NCBI RefSeq assembly: GCF_000002995.4
Contig: NW_025062476.1
Coordinates: 13,635,001-13,699,000, forward strand
Reading direction: 5' to 3'
DNA length: 64,000 bases
Source: Brugia malayi
Lineage: Eukaryota; Nematoda; Chromadorea; Rhabditida; Onchocercidae
The notes under the pieces were generated by a model, which saw nothing but the letters and a program-made list of their open reading frames with translations, did not search any database and was not told where the DNA came from. Every line of letters starts with the position of its first letter. Position 1 is the stretch's first letter. A program made the translations under genes and the position numbers. Shown here one piece after another: positions 24,001 to 35,247 of the stretch.

Positions 24001-26040
24001 ATGAGTAAAATGATGGCTTCTTATTACTGTATTACTGTGGTATTGCTGATACTATCATTAAACTGTCACGCAGAGAATGCAACAAATTTGTTCGATATAA
24101 GGAATGAATGTAATACGGTAGAAAAATACGTGGCAGTCATACTGTTTTCACTACTTTTGCTATACGGTATTGCCAGTAATCTACTGTTAATGGTGGTATA
24201 CTGTATTCATAATAATATTTACAGTCGTACGTTCATTCATATAACATATCAAATTATTGTTTGTAGCTTCTTGAATTTTATCCCACAAATGACCGTTGTT
24301 TTAGGTGGAATATTATGGAACAAAAATTTTGACAGTAAGTATTTTTCCCTCATTTGTCATCACTTTTATTATTTATTTATTTACTTATTTGTTTATTTAT
24401 TTATTAATCGTATTATTAATTGTTGTTGTATTATTTTGATATTATTATTATTATTATTAACAGAGAAAGGACATATAATTTAAATTAGCAAATAATAATT
24501 TGAGTTATATATTATACATAAATAAAACAAATTATTTAAGCAGATATGTCAATAAGAATTCACAGAATATTCGCTGCTATGGATACGTTTACGTTTTTCG
24601 CCACGTTGCATTTTACATTTCTGTTAGCGATTAATCGTCTTGTGGTTATATGCTTTCCGAAATTTAATGCTTTTTTCGAATCAATAAAGTTTTATTTTCT
24701 TATCAGCTTCTTATGGTTATTAAGTTTCGGTATAATTCATTAATTTCTTTGTGTAGATCAAAAAAAAAAAAAAGTGATCAATTCTAAAAGACTATGCTAA
24801 ATTTAATTTTTAGATAAATCTCTCAATGTGAATCATTACACCATCTTCAATATTTTAGTTTAATCGTTAAAAAATCATCATCTGATGGTTACAACTTAGT
24901 TAAAACTATCAAAATTTGATTACTTCATTTTACTAATTCATCATAATCTCATCGGTAGATCTATATCCTTAGCTTTGTTCAATTATTTAATTTCATTATT
25001 TACAATATACTTAAACTTCTCAGATAACATTTTAGCAATATCACTAACAGAATTTCATTGTTGCATTAAAACATTTCATGTGTCAAATTTGCATTGGTCC
25101 ATTAATTGTACGAAACGAATGTCAGAAGTTGGAGTTGCATTTTTGAAGTTTGTTTCCTTTTTTTTTTTTCTGTATTGGAAGTTTTATTATTCGAAAGAGG
25201 AGAATATTATTTAATTGTATTATTTAAGAGGAGAATATTATTTAATTTAAAAATTAAAAAAAAAAAAACATTTTCGTTCATCTAAAATATATTTGTCAAA
25301 TTTTATTTACTGAAAAATTGGCATAATTAAATGGTTACTTTTTTTTTTTCAAAATTCGTCATGCATGGGCGCTTGCATTACCTGTGATGATGTTTGCAAT
25401 GCATGTTTTAATGTTCTGCAGCGTACGTCGCTTGCTAAAAAGTGCTTTGAAGTTAAATAAAACATACGGTAAGATTGCATTATTGTTTTTTTACTTTCAA
25501 TAATTTAAAAAATAAATAAATAAAAATAATAAAATACATTAATTTCATGTACAAATATTGTTTAAAGTTTTTAAAACGTTCTTTTTTTTTTTTGAAAACT
25601 TTCAAAAGTTATATAATTCTTTATAGGTTTTTTCTAATTTCATATTTCATCCAATCCTTAAATAATACTAATCAAATTTAATCTTTTTAAATTAAAGAAT
25701 ATTTGAAGGATGTAAAGCAAAGAGTGCAATAAGAAATGATAAATATGAGCGATCGATGTTAATTCAAGCTGCCACAGTTTGCGGTGTAATGGAAATTGAA
25801 ATTATTTGTTTCTATTTTCTGTTAAAATTTGCAGTGAATTTAATTGGCAAAAAAGCTGAAATTCCTGTGAATATTTTTATTAATTGTTATGTTATTTTTA
25901 ATAATGCTGTATTGCCAACTGTTAATTTAATTTTTGTGAAACGATTTCGTAGTATCATTAGATATATCATTAGAAAATTATCATTTAAAAAGATTAAGAT
26001 AAAGAGAATTAAAACTGTGATACCAATTAATCACTTTTGA
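24001..26040 (+). CDS. Srx-like receptor, gene 4, with damaged exon-4 acceptor
   Basis: Exons 24001-24334, 24544-24729, 25024-25147, 25353-25468, 25709-26040, phases 1,1,2,1, would give about 363 aa. Residues 1-26 (ending LNCHA) look like a signal peptide; then LFDIRNE, GIASNLLLMVV in TM1, LAINRLVVICFPKFN after TM3, FESIKFYFLISFLWL at TM4, CTKR in the loop, HAWALALP at TM5, YERSMLIQAA at TM6, and NIFINCYVIFNNAVLPTVN in TM7. The tail is very basic (Lys/Arg-rich). The exon-4 frame is intact and its length (116 bases) equals that of genes 1 and 3. However, the acceptor dinucleotide before it is AA (25351-25352) instead of AG, and there is no other AG nearby upstream. The gene is therefore either newly broken, differently spliced, or mis-sequenced at that base. 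It is the most diverged full copy. Confidence 0.62.
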
Positions 26041-28849
26041 TTGATAATTCATCCATTTGTAATTAAGTACAATTATATTTAGTTTTTTGTATAATTCCAA
26101 ACTTGAAATTGACTGTCCTAAGTTATTTAATTAATATTAAAATCGTAAAAATTTCTACATCTTTAGAGGAATGTTTGATTATTTCACTTTTATTTCATTT
26201 TTTTTTTTTAATGAATTGGAATTTATGTAATTTCGTTTCTATTAGCTATTATCAAGAATTGAAATACAGAAGAATCATTTGATCAAAATGTTTAATATAC
26301 TTCAATGGATGAGTAAATGATTTTAAGATCAATCAATTTGAAATAATTTCTAATTTGAAATGATTTGGAGAAAGCAATAACAAACTTTTTTATTTCTTAA
26401 ATGCTAAATTATTAACTGTCAGCAATATAAAAAATAAACAGAAAAACATATAATGTATGCATGATAAATAGATACGATAAAAATAAATAATAAATAAATA
26501 ATAACATACCAAACAAATGATTTTAAAAAACTCAGTAATCTTACCAAACAAATAATTTCAAAAAAGCTCAATAATCTCTTTATCGTAAATAATAAAGTCT
26601 AACAATGAAGTAAAAAGCTTTAAAAAAAAAAAAGCAAAACTGATCAATAGACAATAGATCATACTAAAAATAACAAATTAATTAAATAAATAAATATAAA
26701 CAGTTAGTTTAATTTCAGTTTTACTTTTTGCAAATTAATAAAATAAGCCTGAAATACCAACTAAAAATGTTAGAAGAAGTACAGCGATATCATTTTCTTT
26801 TGTCAGTAAGTAACCAAAAAATAAAATACTTTGATGAGATGTCAAAATAATCAAAATTTTTTTTTGCACTGCTCATTTCAGAGGTTAAAGATCATTCTGA
26901 TAATTCTGATAAATTCATTCATTCAAATTACTTCTAATTATACGCTTTGTTGTAAACTTATGTTCACTATGTAGAAGATGGAAATCCATTGTATAAATTC
27001 ATAATAATAAATTGGGCCTAAAAAGTTTTAGATTAAGTTATAATAAAATAAATTAATTAATTAATCCCATTTATTCCACTCAATCAGTAATTCACTTTCA
27101 ATAAAACGGTAACACAGCAAGCATTGAGTAACAGTGATTAGTTATCATTTAACTGATAACTGATAGCTGATAATTTAATGTTTCATTTATTTTTCTGATT
27201 TTATTGTATAATTTTATTTGTAAAAAATTGTGTAAACACGATTTTATGCATTTTAAGATTTTCATTGATTGAATTTTTTTATCGTTTTTATATGATAACA
27301 TATTAGTTTAGCATATGTTTCATATACATCAGAATTTCTACAATTCGACTATTTTTTCTTTCAATTTTTATTTTTTTGTTTCTACAATTTTTCTTTTCTG
27401 TTAATTTTAGGCAAAATCTCAGTGAATTAAATTTATTAGTTCGAAAGATATAAAAATAATAAAATAAAACTTAATTAATAATATCATATTTAGGCATCGA
27501 TAAAAAAATTGCATAAAATGAACAAAATTATGATCAGTGATATGATATGTAGTTAATAGTTGATAGTACATTTATGTTTCTTATTTGTATTTAATTAAAA
27601 TTTATTAATATCTGCATTAATTCATTATCTTATCATTATTTGATTGCATTAATTTTTTAATTTAATAAATCAAATTTTTTAATTTAATAAAATTGTATTG
27701 ATGTTAGTGAGTAAAATGCGCTATTGTCATTAATTAGATTTTTCAGTGTTGAAAATTATTTGATCATAAAATTTTAAGACTTTTTGGATTTTATTATAAA
27801 TCATTAAAGGTATCAAAATCATAGCACTGATCAATTTATGTGAATGATTGATTGATTGATTTTGCCCGTTTAAATCACTTTCATATCAATATGAAAGCCA
27901 TTATCATTTGCCTTATCATCGAATAATATCGGTTTTATCAAGTTGATAAATTTTAAACTAATTTTTTCATTTAACAGAAAATAATTCGTTATAGAGTATT
28001 ATAAGAACAAAATAAACTATACTGCGTTAAATTTGATTAATTAAAATATATTTTTCTTCTAAGAATTTTTTTTTTATTTTTAAAAAAATAATTTTATTTT
28101 AAATTAATCTTTAATTATACAATAATTCATTCATTCTGCAACATTATTCATTTTTTTCTAAATGATTAAACAATTGCATTGAATTTAATTCGTTGTATTT
28201 TATGTTTATTGAAATATGGAAATGTTGATAGAAGAAATGAATCAATTTTATGAATTTAATTATAAGTAAAATAAATTATGAAATTACCGCATCTAATAAT
28301 AATTGTATTTAAGTATACAATTACGTTTTTTGAATAATTAAAAGCTTTTGGATTCTATTTAAGTAAATTTTTAAATCAATTTTACATCAGTTCAGGACGA
28401 TATTCAATCTTTTTTTTTTTTCCGCATAGTCTTTTTCTATTAAATTTAAAAGATCGCAATTCTAGTGCTTAAACTTAGAATGTTTCAATTCATTTAAGAT
28501 ATTAATTTCTATCATAAAATATAAAATTTATTTTAAACGCTATCATTTGATTTCCATAAATAAATCCATGAATTACAAGTAATCCATTAATTAGAATATT
28601 GTTGACAAACATCTATTCATTAGTTAGAAATAATTAGGCCAATAGTAATAAAACTTATTTTTATTGGAGGCTTAAATTTCAACGTATACAACTTATGCTT
28701 TATTAAACAATTCATTTAATAATCAATATTAAGTAATGACATACTGCTAGATTTATTTTAACGAAAGTAATATATTACTTTAATGATAGTTTCTATTAGT
28801 GAGATTGATGGATTTGATGAGTTTGAATTGTCTAAACAAAACAATAACA
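26041..28849. other. A+T-rich intergenic region
   Basis: No gene seen on either strand. There is an imperfect 35-bp tandem pair around 26508-26578 (ACCAAACAAAT units) and scattered homopolymers. It ends at the target site of the retrotransposon. Confidence 0.5.
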
Positions 28850-28854
28850 GCAAA

Positions 28855-29386
28855 TGTCGAGAACAAGCTCGAAACTCCACTAGAAATAATCTTTGTACCG
28901 AACAATCGAATTTAGCAAAGGGTCAAATTTAAATCAATGTATTTATATTTAAGCAAATCATGTTAATCATTTATTGTAAGTTTTATTGTAATTCAAATTC
29001 TTTAATGACTCATAGATGGTAATGTGTTAACAAATTCCCATGCTAATCTGTCATATTATCTAATGCACATCTTTCCAATCCTTTGTTTGTTATCTAATTC
29101 CGTTTACAAAAACTATCTTTCCCATAGCCTTCCTCCTAGCTTCCATTGTATCAATCGCTTTATCTCTCCACCCTCAAATCATGCTATATAAGGGCAATTA
29201 CCACTCAACCGAAGCATTGTTCCAGAAGTCTCCCCGTTGCTTAGCTCATCCTCCTCACTAAATTGTCAAACTACTGATTGCTTGTTTGGTTTAATTACCC
29301 AAGATAAAGCACTCGACTCAATTGTGCAAGTAAACCAACCCAATTCAATCCATTCACAACACCAATCCAATCCAACATTCACAACA
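28855..29386 (+). repeat. 5' LTR of the BEL/Pao element
   Basis: Begins TGTCGAGAACAAGCTCGAAA and ends CCAACATTCACAACA. TATA box TATATAAGG at 29185-29193. It differs from the 3' LTR at 29215, 29225 and 29332. Confidence 0.95.
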
Positions 29387-29391
29387 AATTT

Positions 29392-32300
29392 ATGGTGCCA
29401 CGAGCCGGGAACATGTCATCCATCATCATCAGAACCGCAGACCAAACAAAACGAAGATTGTGTGAAGTCCTCAACGAAATCAAGCGTCTGAACTTGGATT
29501 CGGTCGACCAAATGACAACAACCGACGAAACAATCCGTCTTCATCAGGAACGGAGAAGGATCACCCAAGAAAAAATCATGCATATCCAAATATACATAGA
29601 GGCGTTGGAATCGGTCAATACAGAGTGGAAACAATTCATCCAGCAGATTTCAGTCTCAACCAAAAGAAAAGAAGAAGAAGATCGATACCTTCAGATAAAC
29701 GATGATGAATCAGGTATTACCAACTTAATTTTACAAGCAAAACAAACTGTAGTCATTTTAAAAATGTATCAAAATGATTCGGAGTTCATATTACAACGGT
29801 TAAATCAGTCTATGGTAAGGGAGGAAACAACTCAACCCAAGGAACCCACACAAGCGGGTAAATACCCTACAGTAAATCTCCCACAACTACCACTGCCCAC
29901 ATTCAGTGGGAATCCAAGACGCTGGAGGGAATTTTGGAATAGCTTTGATACAGCTATACATCAACAAGCAATTCCCGATATCCATAAACTAAACTATCTC
30001 ATCGCATGTCTCAAAGGAGACGCCCTCCAAGCTATCAGAGGTTATGACATAACTCCGGAGAATTACAGTATCGTAAGAAATGTCCTCGTCGAAAAGTTTG
30101 GGCAGCCTTACGCCATCAAACGAGCCTTGTTCACCGAATTATACTCCATCAAAAAGAACGATAGAGAGTGGAAAGCAACGCTTGAGGCCATTGAGCGAAC
30201 ACTTCGACAATTGGAAGCCATCGGTGAGAATTTAGAGCAGTCCGGTATCGAAATAGCTGTGGAAGGGAAATTGCCAACCTGGATCCTAGAACAGGTTTAC
30301 AGAAGAAAGAGGCAGGAATCGTGGTCTGTCACCAAACTCCGAAACTTCCTCACGGAGCTTGCATCTGTGAACGAAGAAGTAGTACAAAGCCAGTCCCTAT
30401 GGTTTAAAGGGAATATGGAGAATCAATCTCCAATAAAAGGCAAGCCAAGACCACGACACAATCCCAATGAGACTTCAGCCTTAACAACCTCTGTTCCGGA
30501 GAAACCCATCATCAAAGCCCTATCAAGACCTTGTGCACTATGCAACAAGAATCACTGGGATGAAGAGTGCCAGATTTATCCCACTCTCAAACAAAGGCTG
30601 CAACGTCTGAAGAAACTAAACGCTTGCCTCAACTGCTTCAAGATCGGACATATGGCAGCCAGATGCAAAAACAAGAAACGGAATTGCTTCCACTGCAAGG
30701 GTCAACACAATTCCGCGCTGTGCCCTAACAAATTCAAGGAAATGCCCAATAAACCAGAGGATCCAGACTCCACTACCACGACAAATATAATAGTCGAAAA
30801 AGAGAAGAAACGTGACAAGCGCATCCTACTCTTATGCAAGCAGATAAATGTGTTCAACCCAACTAATCCAAATACTCAACAAAGGACTTTAGCCCTATTC
30901 GACGTTGGATCACAATTATCCTTTGTTTCAAAGAACTTAGCCAAACAACTAATGCTTAACGAAACAGATGAAGGGAAATTAAACATCGCTTCATTCGGCA
31001 AAAAGGACCCGAACACGCACCTAACCACCAGAATTGAAATAGGGATAAAAATCGGAAAGGACCGTACAGTGTTGCTCGAAGCGAACACCGTGGACTATTT
31101 AACAAACAAACTACAAGTAGTCAACTTAAGTGAAAGCGACATACGATCCCTCAAAGGAAGTCCAACAATTGATTTCCACAGTGAATGGAAGCAACCGGAT
31201 ATATTAATAGGAGCCAACCACTTCTTTCAATTCATCAATTTCGACAAAGCAGAGAATCTGCAATCGGGATTCACACTGCTCCACACTAAAGTGGGCCCGA
31301 TCCTGGCTGGGTCTGGCTATACAAAGAAAATTTCTCCCAATTCACGAATGTCCTCACAAATAGTTTACGCCGCTAACACGATCAACGTTCCAGATTTAGA
31401 TCAATTCTGGAAACTGGAACTAATAGGCATACAAGACAAACCCGAGATCAATGACGATGAAGAAGCCTTAAAACAATTTAAGCAAACGATTAGAAAATCC
31501 GATGGACGATACCAGGTCGCATGGCCATGGAAAGATACCAAATTAAGCGACAAATTAAGCGACAATTTCGAATTATGTCTCGGACGCTTACAGTCGTTAA
31601 TCAAGCGACTTCACCGCAACCAACATCTACTTACCACATACAATGAAACAATCAATGAACAGTTAAGATCCAATGTCATCGAAAGGGTAAGTCATTTCAC
31701 AAACCATCAAGGTATTATCCATTACTTGCCCCATCATGAAGTGGTAAAATCAGATAACACCACGACAAAGGTCAGAATAGTTTATGACGCTTCCGCTCAC
31801 CTCAGAGGCAGGAAAAGCTTAAACGATGTCTTGTATCGAGGCCCTATCACCCTTCCCGATTTAGCTGGAATATTAATTCGACTAAGAACAATGAAAATCA
31901 TCATAATAGCTGACGTCGAAAAGGCCTTCCTACAATTAGAGTTGCTGCCAACGGAACGGGACTGCACGCGCTTTCTATGGGTAAAAGATATTCAGAAACA
32001 GGTGGACAGAGATAATTTAATATGCTATCGATTCAAAAGGGTTCCCTTTGGAGTGATATCGTCACCCTTTTTATTATCAGCAACTCTCAATTATCATTTG
32101 GAACATTATGAGACTGAAACTGCACGTGAAATCAAGAAGAATCTCTACGTCGACAATATCATCTTATCAGCGAGCCATGAAAAGGAAGCCTTGAATAAAT
32201 ATGAAGAAACAAAATCAATTTTCAAGGATGCGTCAATGAACGTGCGAGAATTCCTCTCAAATGACCAGACATTCAATGAGCAACTACCCAAGTCGGACCG

Positions 32301-32766
32301 AGCACGAATGAGTCAAATAAAGAAAATATTAGGGATTAAGTGGAATCCACACAAGGATCATATCCAAATAACACTAAATCCATGGACCGAACAAACAACA
32401 ACAAAAAGAACTATTCTACGGTTCATCGCCTCACAATACGACCCACTTGGATTCCTAGTACCACTGATAGTACCGTTCAAGATATTTCTCCAAGAACTCT
32501 GGAGAAAAAACATACATTGGGATCAACCCCTCGACAATCAATTGATTGAAACCTGGAACAATCTTGTGGTAGAATGCCCAACTCATATCAAGGAAATCCC
32601 GCGATTCACAATCGATTTATCACAACAAATTACCTTTCATGTTTTCACCGATGCATCTACAGTGGCATATGCTGCAGTAGTATACGCCCATCAAAATACG
32701 CATACGTCGTTACTCTTTGCTAAATCACGATTAGCACCTATTAAAGGAATGACGATACCAAACTAG
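29392..32766 (+). CDS. Gag-Pol part 1: gag, protease, reverse transcriptase, start of RNase H
   Basis: Open frame of 1,124 codons; the real start may be the second ATG at 29413. Residues about 155-345 (from LPLPTFSGNPRRW) are a DUF1759-type Pao gag. Zinc knuckles begin at C381 (CX2CX3HX4C, then CX2CX4HX4C, then CX2CX3HX4C). The A17 protease active site is D504 in FDVGSQLSFVS. The reverse transcriptase has D841 in ADVEKAFLQ and YVDN at 919-922, where most retroelements have YVDD or YMDD. RNase H starts with D1087 in VFTDAS. The frame ends at 32766 in a stop caused by a one-base offset within the short A-run at 32760-32762. No other stop is seen, so the copy is otherwise complete to that point. 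Function: particle formation, processing and reverse transcription of the element. Confidence 0.93.
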   Translation: MVPRAGNMSSIIIRTADQTKRRLCEVLNEIKRLNLDSVDQMTTTDETIRLHQERRRITQEKIMHIQIYIEALESVNTEWKQFIQQISVSTKRKEEEDRYLQINDDESGITNLILQAKQTVVILKMYQNDSEFILQRLNQSMVREETTQPKEPTQAGKYPTVNLPQLPLPTFSGNPRRWREFWNSFDTAIHQQAIPDIHKLNYLIACLKGDALQAIRGYDITPENYSIVRNVLVEKFGQPYAIKRALFTELYSIKKNDREWKATLEAIERTLRQLEAIGENLEQSGIEIAVEGKLPTWILEQVYRRKRQESWSVTKLRNFLTELASVNEEVVQSQSLWFKGNMENQSPIKGKPRPRHNPNETSALTTSVPEKPIIKALSRPCALCNKNHWDEECQIYPTLKQRLQRLKKLNACLNCFKIGHMAARCKNKKRNCFHCKGQHNSALCPNKFKEMPNKPEDPDSTTTTNIIVEKEKKRDKRILLLCKQINVFNPTNPNTQQRTLALFDVGSQLSFVSKNLAKQLMLNETDEGKLNIASFGKKDPNTHLTTRIEIGIKIGKDRTVLLEANTVDYLTNKLQVVNLSESDIRSLKGSPTIDFHSEWKQPDILIGANHFFQFINFDKAENLQSGFTLLHTKVGPILAGSGYTKKISPNSRMSSQIVYAANTINVPDLDQFWKLELIGIQDKPEINDDEEALKQFKQTIRKSDGRYQVAWPWKDTKLSDKLSDNFELCLGRLQSLIKRLHRNQHLLTTYNETINEQLRSNVIERVSHFTNHQGIIHYLPHHEVVKSDNTTTKVRIVYDASAHLRGRKSLNDVLYRGPITLPDLAGILIRLRTMKIIIIADVEKAFLQLELLPTERDCTRFLWVKDIQKQVDRDNLICYRFKRVPFGVISSPFLLSATLNYHLEHYETETAREIKKNLYVDNIILSASHEKEALNKYEETKSIFKDASMNVREFLSNDQTFNEQLPKSDRARMSQIKKILGIKWNPHKDHIQITLNPWTEQTTTKRTILRFIASQYDPLGFLVPLIVPFKIFLQELWRKNIHWDQPLDNQLIETWNNLVVECPTHIKEIPRFTIDLSQQITFHVFTDASTVAYAAVVYAHQNTHTSLLFAKSRLAPIKGMTIPN
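29393..29410 (+). other. primer-binding site
   Basis: TGGTGCCACGAGCCGGGA lies six bases after the 5' LTR and begins with TGG, as expected for pairing with the CCA end of a tRNA. I could not name the tRNA. It overlaps the first possible start codon of gag (29392). Confidence 0.6.
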
Positions 32767-33071
32767 AATTACTAGCTATTCTCATCGGTGTACGCGCAGC
32801 TCAGTTTGTCATCAAACAAATGGAATTAGAAAATCCAAAGGTAGTGGTATGGTCGGACTCTCGCTGTGCACTACATTGGATACAAAACAATTCTCGTCTC
32901 CTACCAAAATTTATACAGAATCGTGTGGAAGAAATACAAATGGCGAAATTCGCATATCGGTATATCCCAAGCGAACACAATCCAGCAGACATTGCTACCA
33001 GAGGAACCATTCCGACTCGTCTAATAAGTTACGAGCCTTGGTGGAGCGGGGCCCACATGGATCAATGGTAA
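32763..33071 (+). pseudogene. Pol part 2: RNase H segment in the shifted frame
   Basis: The RNase H continuation (WSDSRCALHWIQNN, with its catalytic-type Asp, and then YIPSEHNPADIATRG) lies one base out of frame with the segment before it. The frame returns to the original at the G-run 33048-33051. The residues match what is expected of Pao RNase H and the connecting region. The two breaks cancel, so the sequence on either side is in the same phase. They are real mutations or two homopolymer sequencing errors. Confidence 0.8.
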
Positions 33072-35247
33072 TGAACCGAATTGGCCTCATTGGGAATACG
33101 ACGTTCCACAAGAAGAGGATAACGAAGAAGATAAGAATATAGATAAGAATATAGTAGCAACAACAACCATAGAAGAAATCATCAATACAAATCGAATCAA
33201 TCTCCTGGAGGCAAAACGATTCAGTAAATGGACAAAGATGATAAGAACAACAGTAAGAGTACTAAAATTTCTCAAAAAATTATCTAAAGGAAAATTAACC
33301 TGGTTAAGCAGCGTATCAGAAAGGAATCCGATTATACCCGAGGATTACAATCTCGCTGCGGAACTACTAATAAAACAATCCCAATCGGAAGGTATAACAG
33401 CAGAAGAAGTGGAAAAGTACAATCTGCACTATGCAGACAGGTACTGGAGATTCCAAAGCAGACTACAATTGCCGAACGACAGGGAATACTCATCCCAAAC
33501 AATATATCTCCCCAGACACAATCGAATAACAGAACTAATTATTCAACACCACCACGAAACGACGCATCATGGAGGTATCCCTCAAACTATTTCCAGAATA
33601 AGAAAGCTTTACTGGATTCCGAAAGGAAGGGCTGAAGTCAAGAAGGTGTTAAACCGCTGTATGAGTTGCAAACGCTGGAAAGCCAAGCCATTCAAATTGC
33701 CACCTATGCCAAATTATCCGCAAGAGCGGATCACTGAATCAAGAACGTTTGGACGAATTGGCCTCGACTATTTGGGGCCGATTACTGTGAAGATACAATT
33801 GGAAAAAGCAAAGCGATGGATCGCCTTGTTCACATGCTTCACCACCAGAGCGGTACATTTGGAAATGGTGGACGATCTATCAGCGGAAAGTTTCCTAACT
33901 GCATTAAGAAGATTTGTTGCGCGACGCGGCTATCCCGAACTCATTCTTTCGGACAATGCCACCCAATTTCAGGCAGTTTTTCAAGCCATAAAAACGCAAG
34001 AATCACAACTCTCTAATTTCCTTGCTGAGAAAGGAATCAAATGTAAGACTATAACACCGAGAGCACCATGGAGCGGTGGAATCTACGAAAGATTAATCGG
34101 CCTAACAAAAAGGAGTTTAAGAAGAGCTATCGGTAGACGACTGCTTAAGGAAGGGGAACTAATCACACTGATTATCGAAGTGGAAAGCATTCTTAATACT
34201 CGCCCCTTAACTTACGTAAATTTCGACGACTCAATTATTTTGCGACCAATAGACTTCATCATTCCCAATGCTTCTTTGTCTATACTGAATAGCAATAACG
34301 ACAGAGAAGACGAATTCTCACCTTATAGTCTAACCACACAAGAAAGGTTACTTCAACACTGGTCGAATACCCTAGAAACATTGAAAACATTTTGGGAGAT
34401 ATGGAAAGACGAATACTTGAATAGCTTAAAGGATCGATACCAATTAGAACATAAATCTCCAAGAAATGTAGAAAAGAGACAGCCGATAGAAGGAGAAGTG
34501 GTACTGTTAGATGAGCCTCATGCACCACGTGGTACATGGAAACTAGCAAGGATAAAGAAATTAAACGTAGCCAATGATGGGTACGTCAGGAGCGCTCAGA
34601 TCGAAACATCGTCAGGAAAACTTCTAAATCGACCTGTAAGCACGTTGTATCCACTTGAAGTTACTCCAGAAGAACAGTCTACTCCGGAGAACCCCGCGAA
34701 CCCATCAGAGAGAGCAGAACCAATTATCCAAAACCGAAACACCACAACTAACACGAAGATTTCAAGTGAAAGTGGTGAGGAGCAACCTATTGCTCATCGA
34801 ACACGGAGCCAGACAAATTTACAAAAAAGGGAGAAGTCAAATTTCGTTTTAACCAACTTACTGTTAACAGTAGCAATATCGATAATTCTACAAGCAGCAG
34901 AAACGAAGGAATGCAAATGGACATCAGGTGTTCCATTTAACATGCCTCAGAAATGGAATTGCAAAACAATTGAAACTCGTAACGCCACACCGATTCGAAT
35001 TACAGTCTACACGCATGTTCATGTGAAAATACCTACCACCATCCCTTTACATTTAATTCAAACTTGTACTACCCATAATCAAGGTTTAGAAAGTGTTGAA
35101 GATCACAATGTTTTATCCTATAAACCCCAAATCTATCCATTAGAATACTTTTCGCTCTTCCCTCGGGAGTGTCGAGAACAAGCTCGAAACTCCACTAGAA
35201 ATAATCTTTGTACCGAACAATCGAATTTAGCAAAGGGTCAAATTTAA
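33052..35247 (+). CDS. Pol part 3: integrase, DUF5641-like domain and membrane tail
   Basis: Open without a start from about 33052; the first ATG is at 33238. Numbered from that ATG, the zinc-binding HHCC region spans the HHHETTHHGG stretch to CMSC. The DDE catalytic triad is D177 (GLDYLGP), D239 (LSDNATQF) and E284 (GGIYERLIG). A DUF5641-like region follows (from FWEIWKDEYL to VSTLYPLEV). Then come an acidic linker, one membrane span near residues 537-558, and about 110 residues with cysteines. The last 26 codons run into the 3' LTR. Integrase joins the cDNA to the host chromosome. The tail is what one would expect of a shortened env-like region, as carried by some nematode Pao elements. That reading is inference. 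Confidence 0.9.
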   Translation, partial: PTWINGNEPNWPHWEYDVPQEEDNEEDKNIDKNIVATTTIEEIINTNRINLLEAKRFSKWTKMIRTTVRVLKFLKKLSKGKLTWLSSVSERNPIIPEDYNLAAELLIKQSQSEGITAEEVEKYNLHYADRYWRFQSRLQLPNDREYSSQTIYLPRHNRITELIIQHHHETTHHGGIPQTISRIRKLYWIPKGRAEVKKVLNRCMSCKRWKAKPFKLPPMPNYPQERITESRTFGRIGLDYLGPITVKIQLEKAKRWIALFTCFTTRAVHLEMVDDLSAESFLTALRRFVARRGYPELILSDNATQFQAVFQAIKTQESQLSNFLAEKGIKCKTITPRAPWSGGIYERLIGLTKRSLRRAIGRRLLKEGELITLIIEVESILNTRPLTYVNFDDSIILRPIDFIIPNASLSILNSNNDREDEFSPYSLTTQERLLQHWSNTLETLKTFWEIWKDEYLNSLKDRYQLEHKSPRNVEKRQPIEGEVVLLDEPHAPRGTWKLARIKKLNVANDGYVRSAQIETSSGKLLNRPVSTLYPLEVTPEEQSTPENPANPSERAEPIIQNRNTTTNTKISSESGEEQPIAHRTRSQTNLQKREKSNFVLTNLLLTVAISIILQAAETKECKWTSGVPFNMPQKWNCKTIETRNATPIRITVYTHVHVKIPTTIPLHLIQTCTTHNQGLESVEDHNVLSYKPQIYPLEYFSLFPRECREQARNSTRNNLCTEQSNLAKGQI

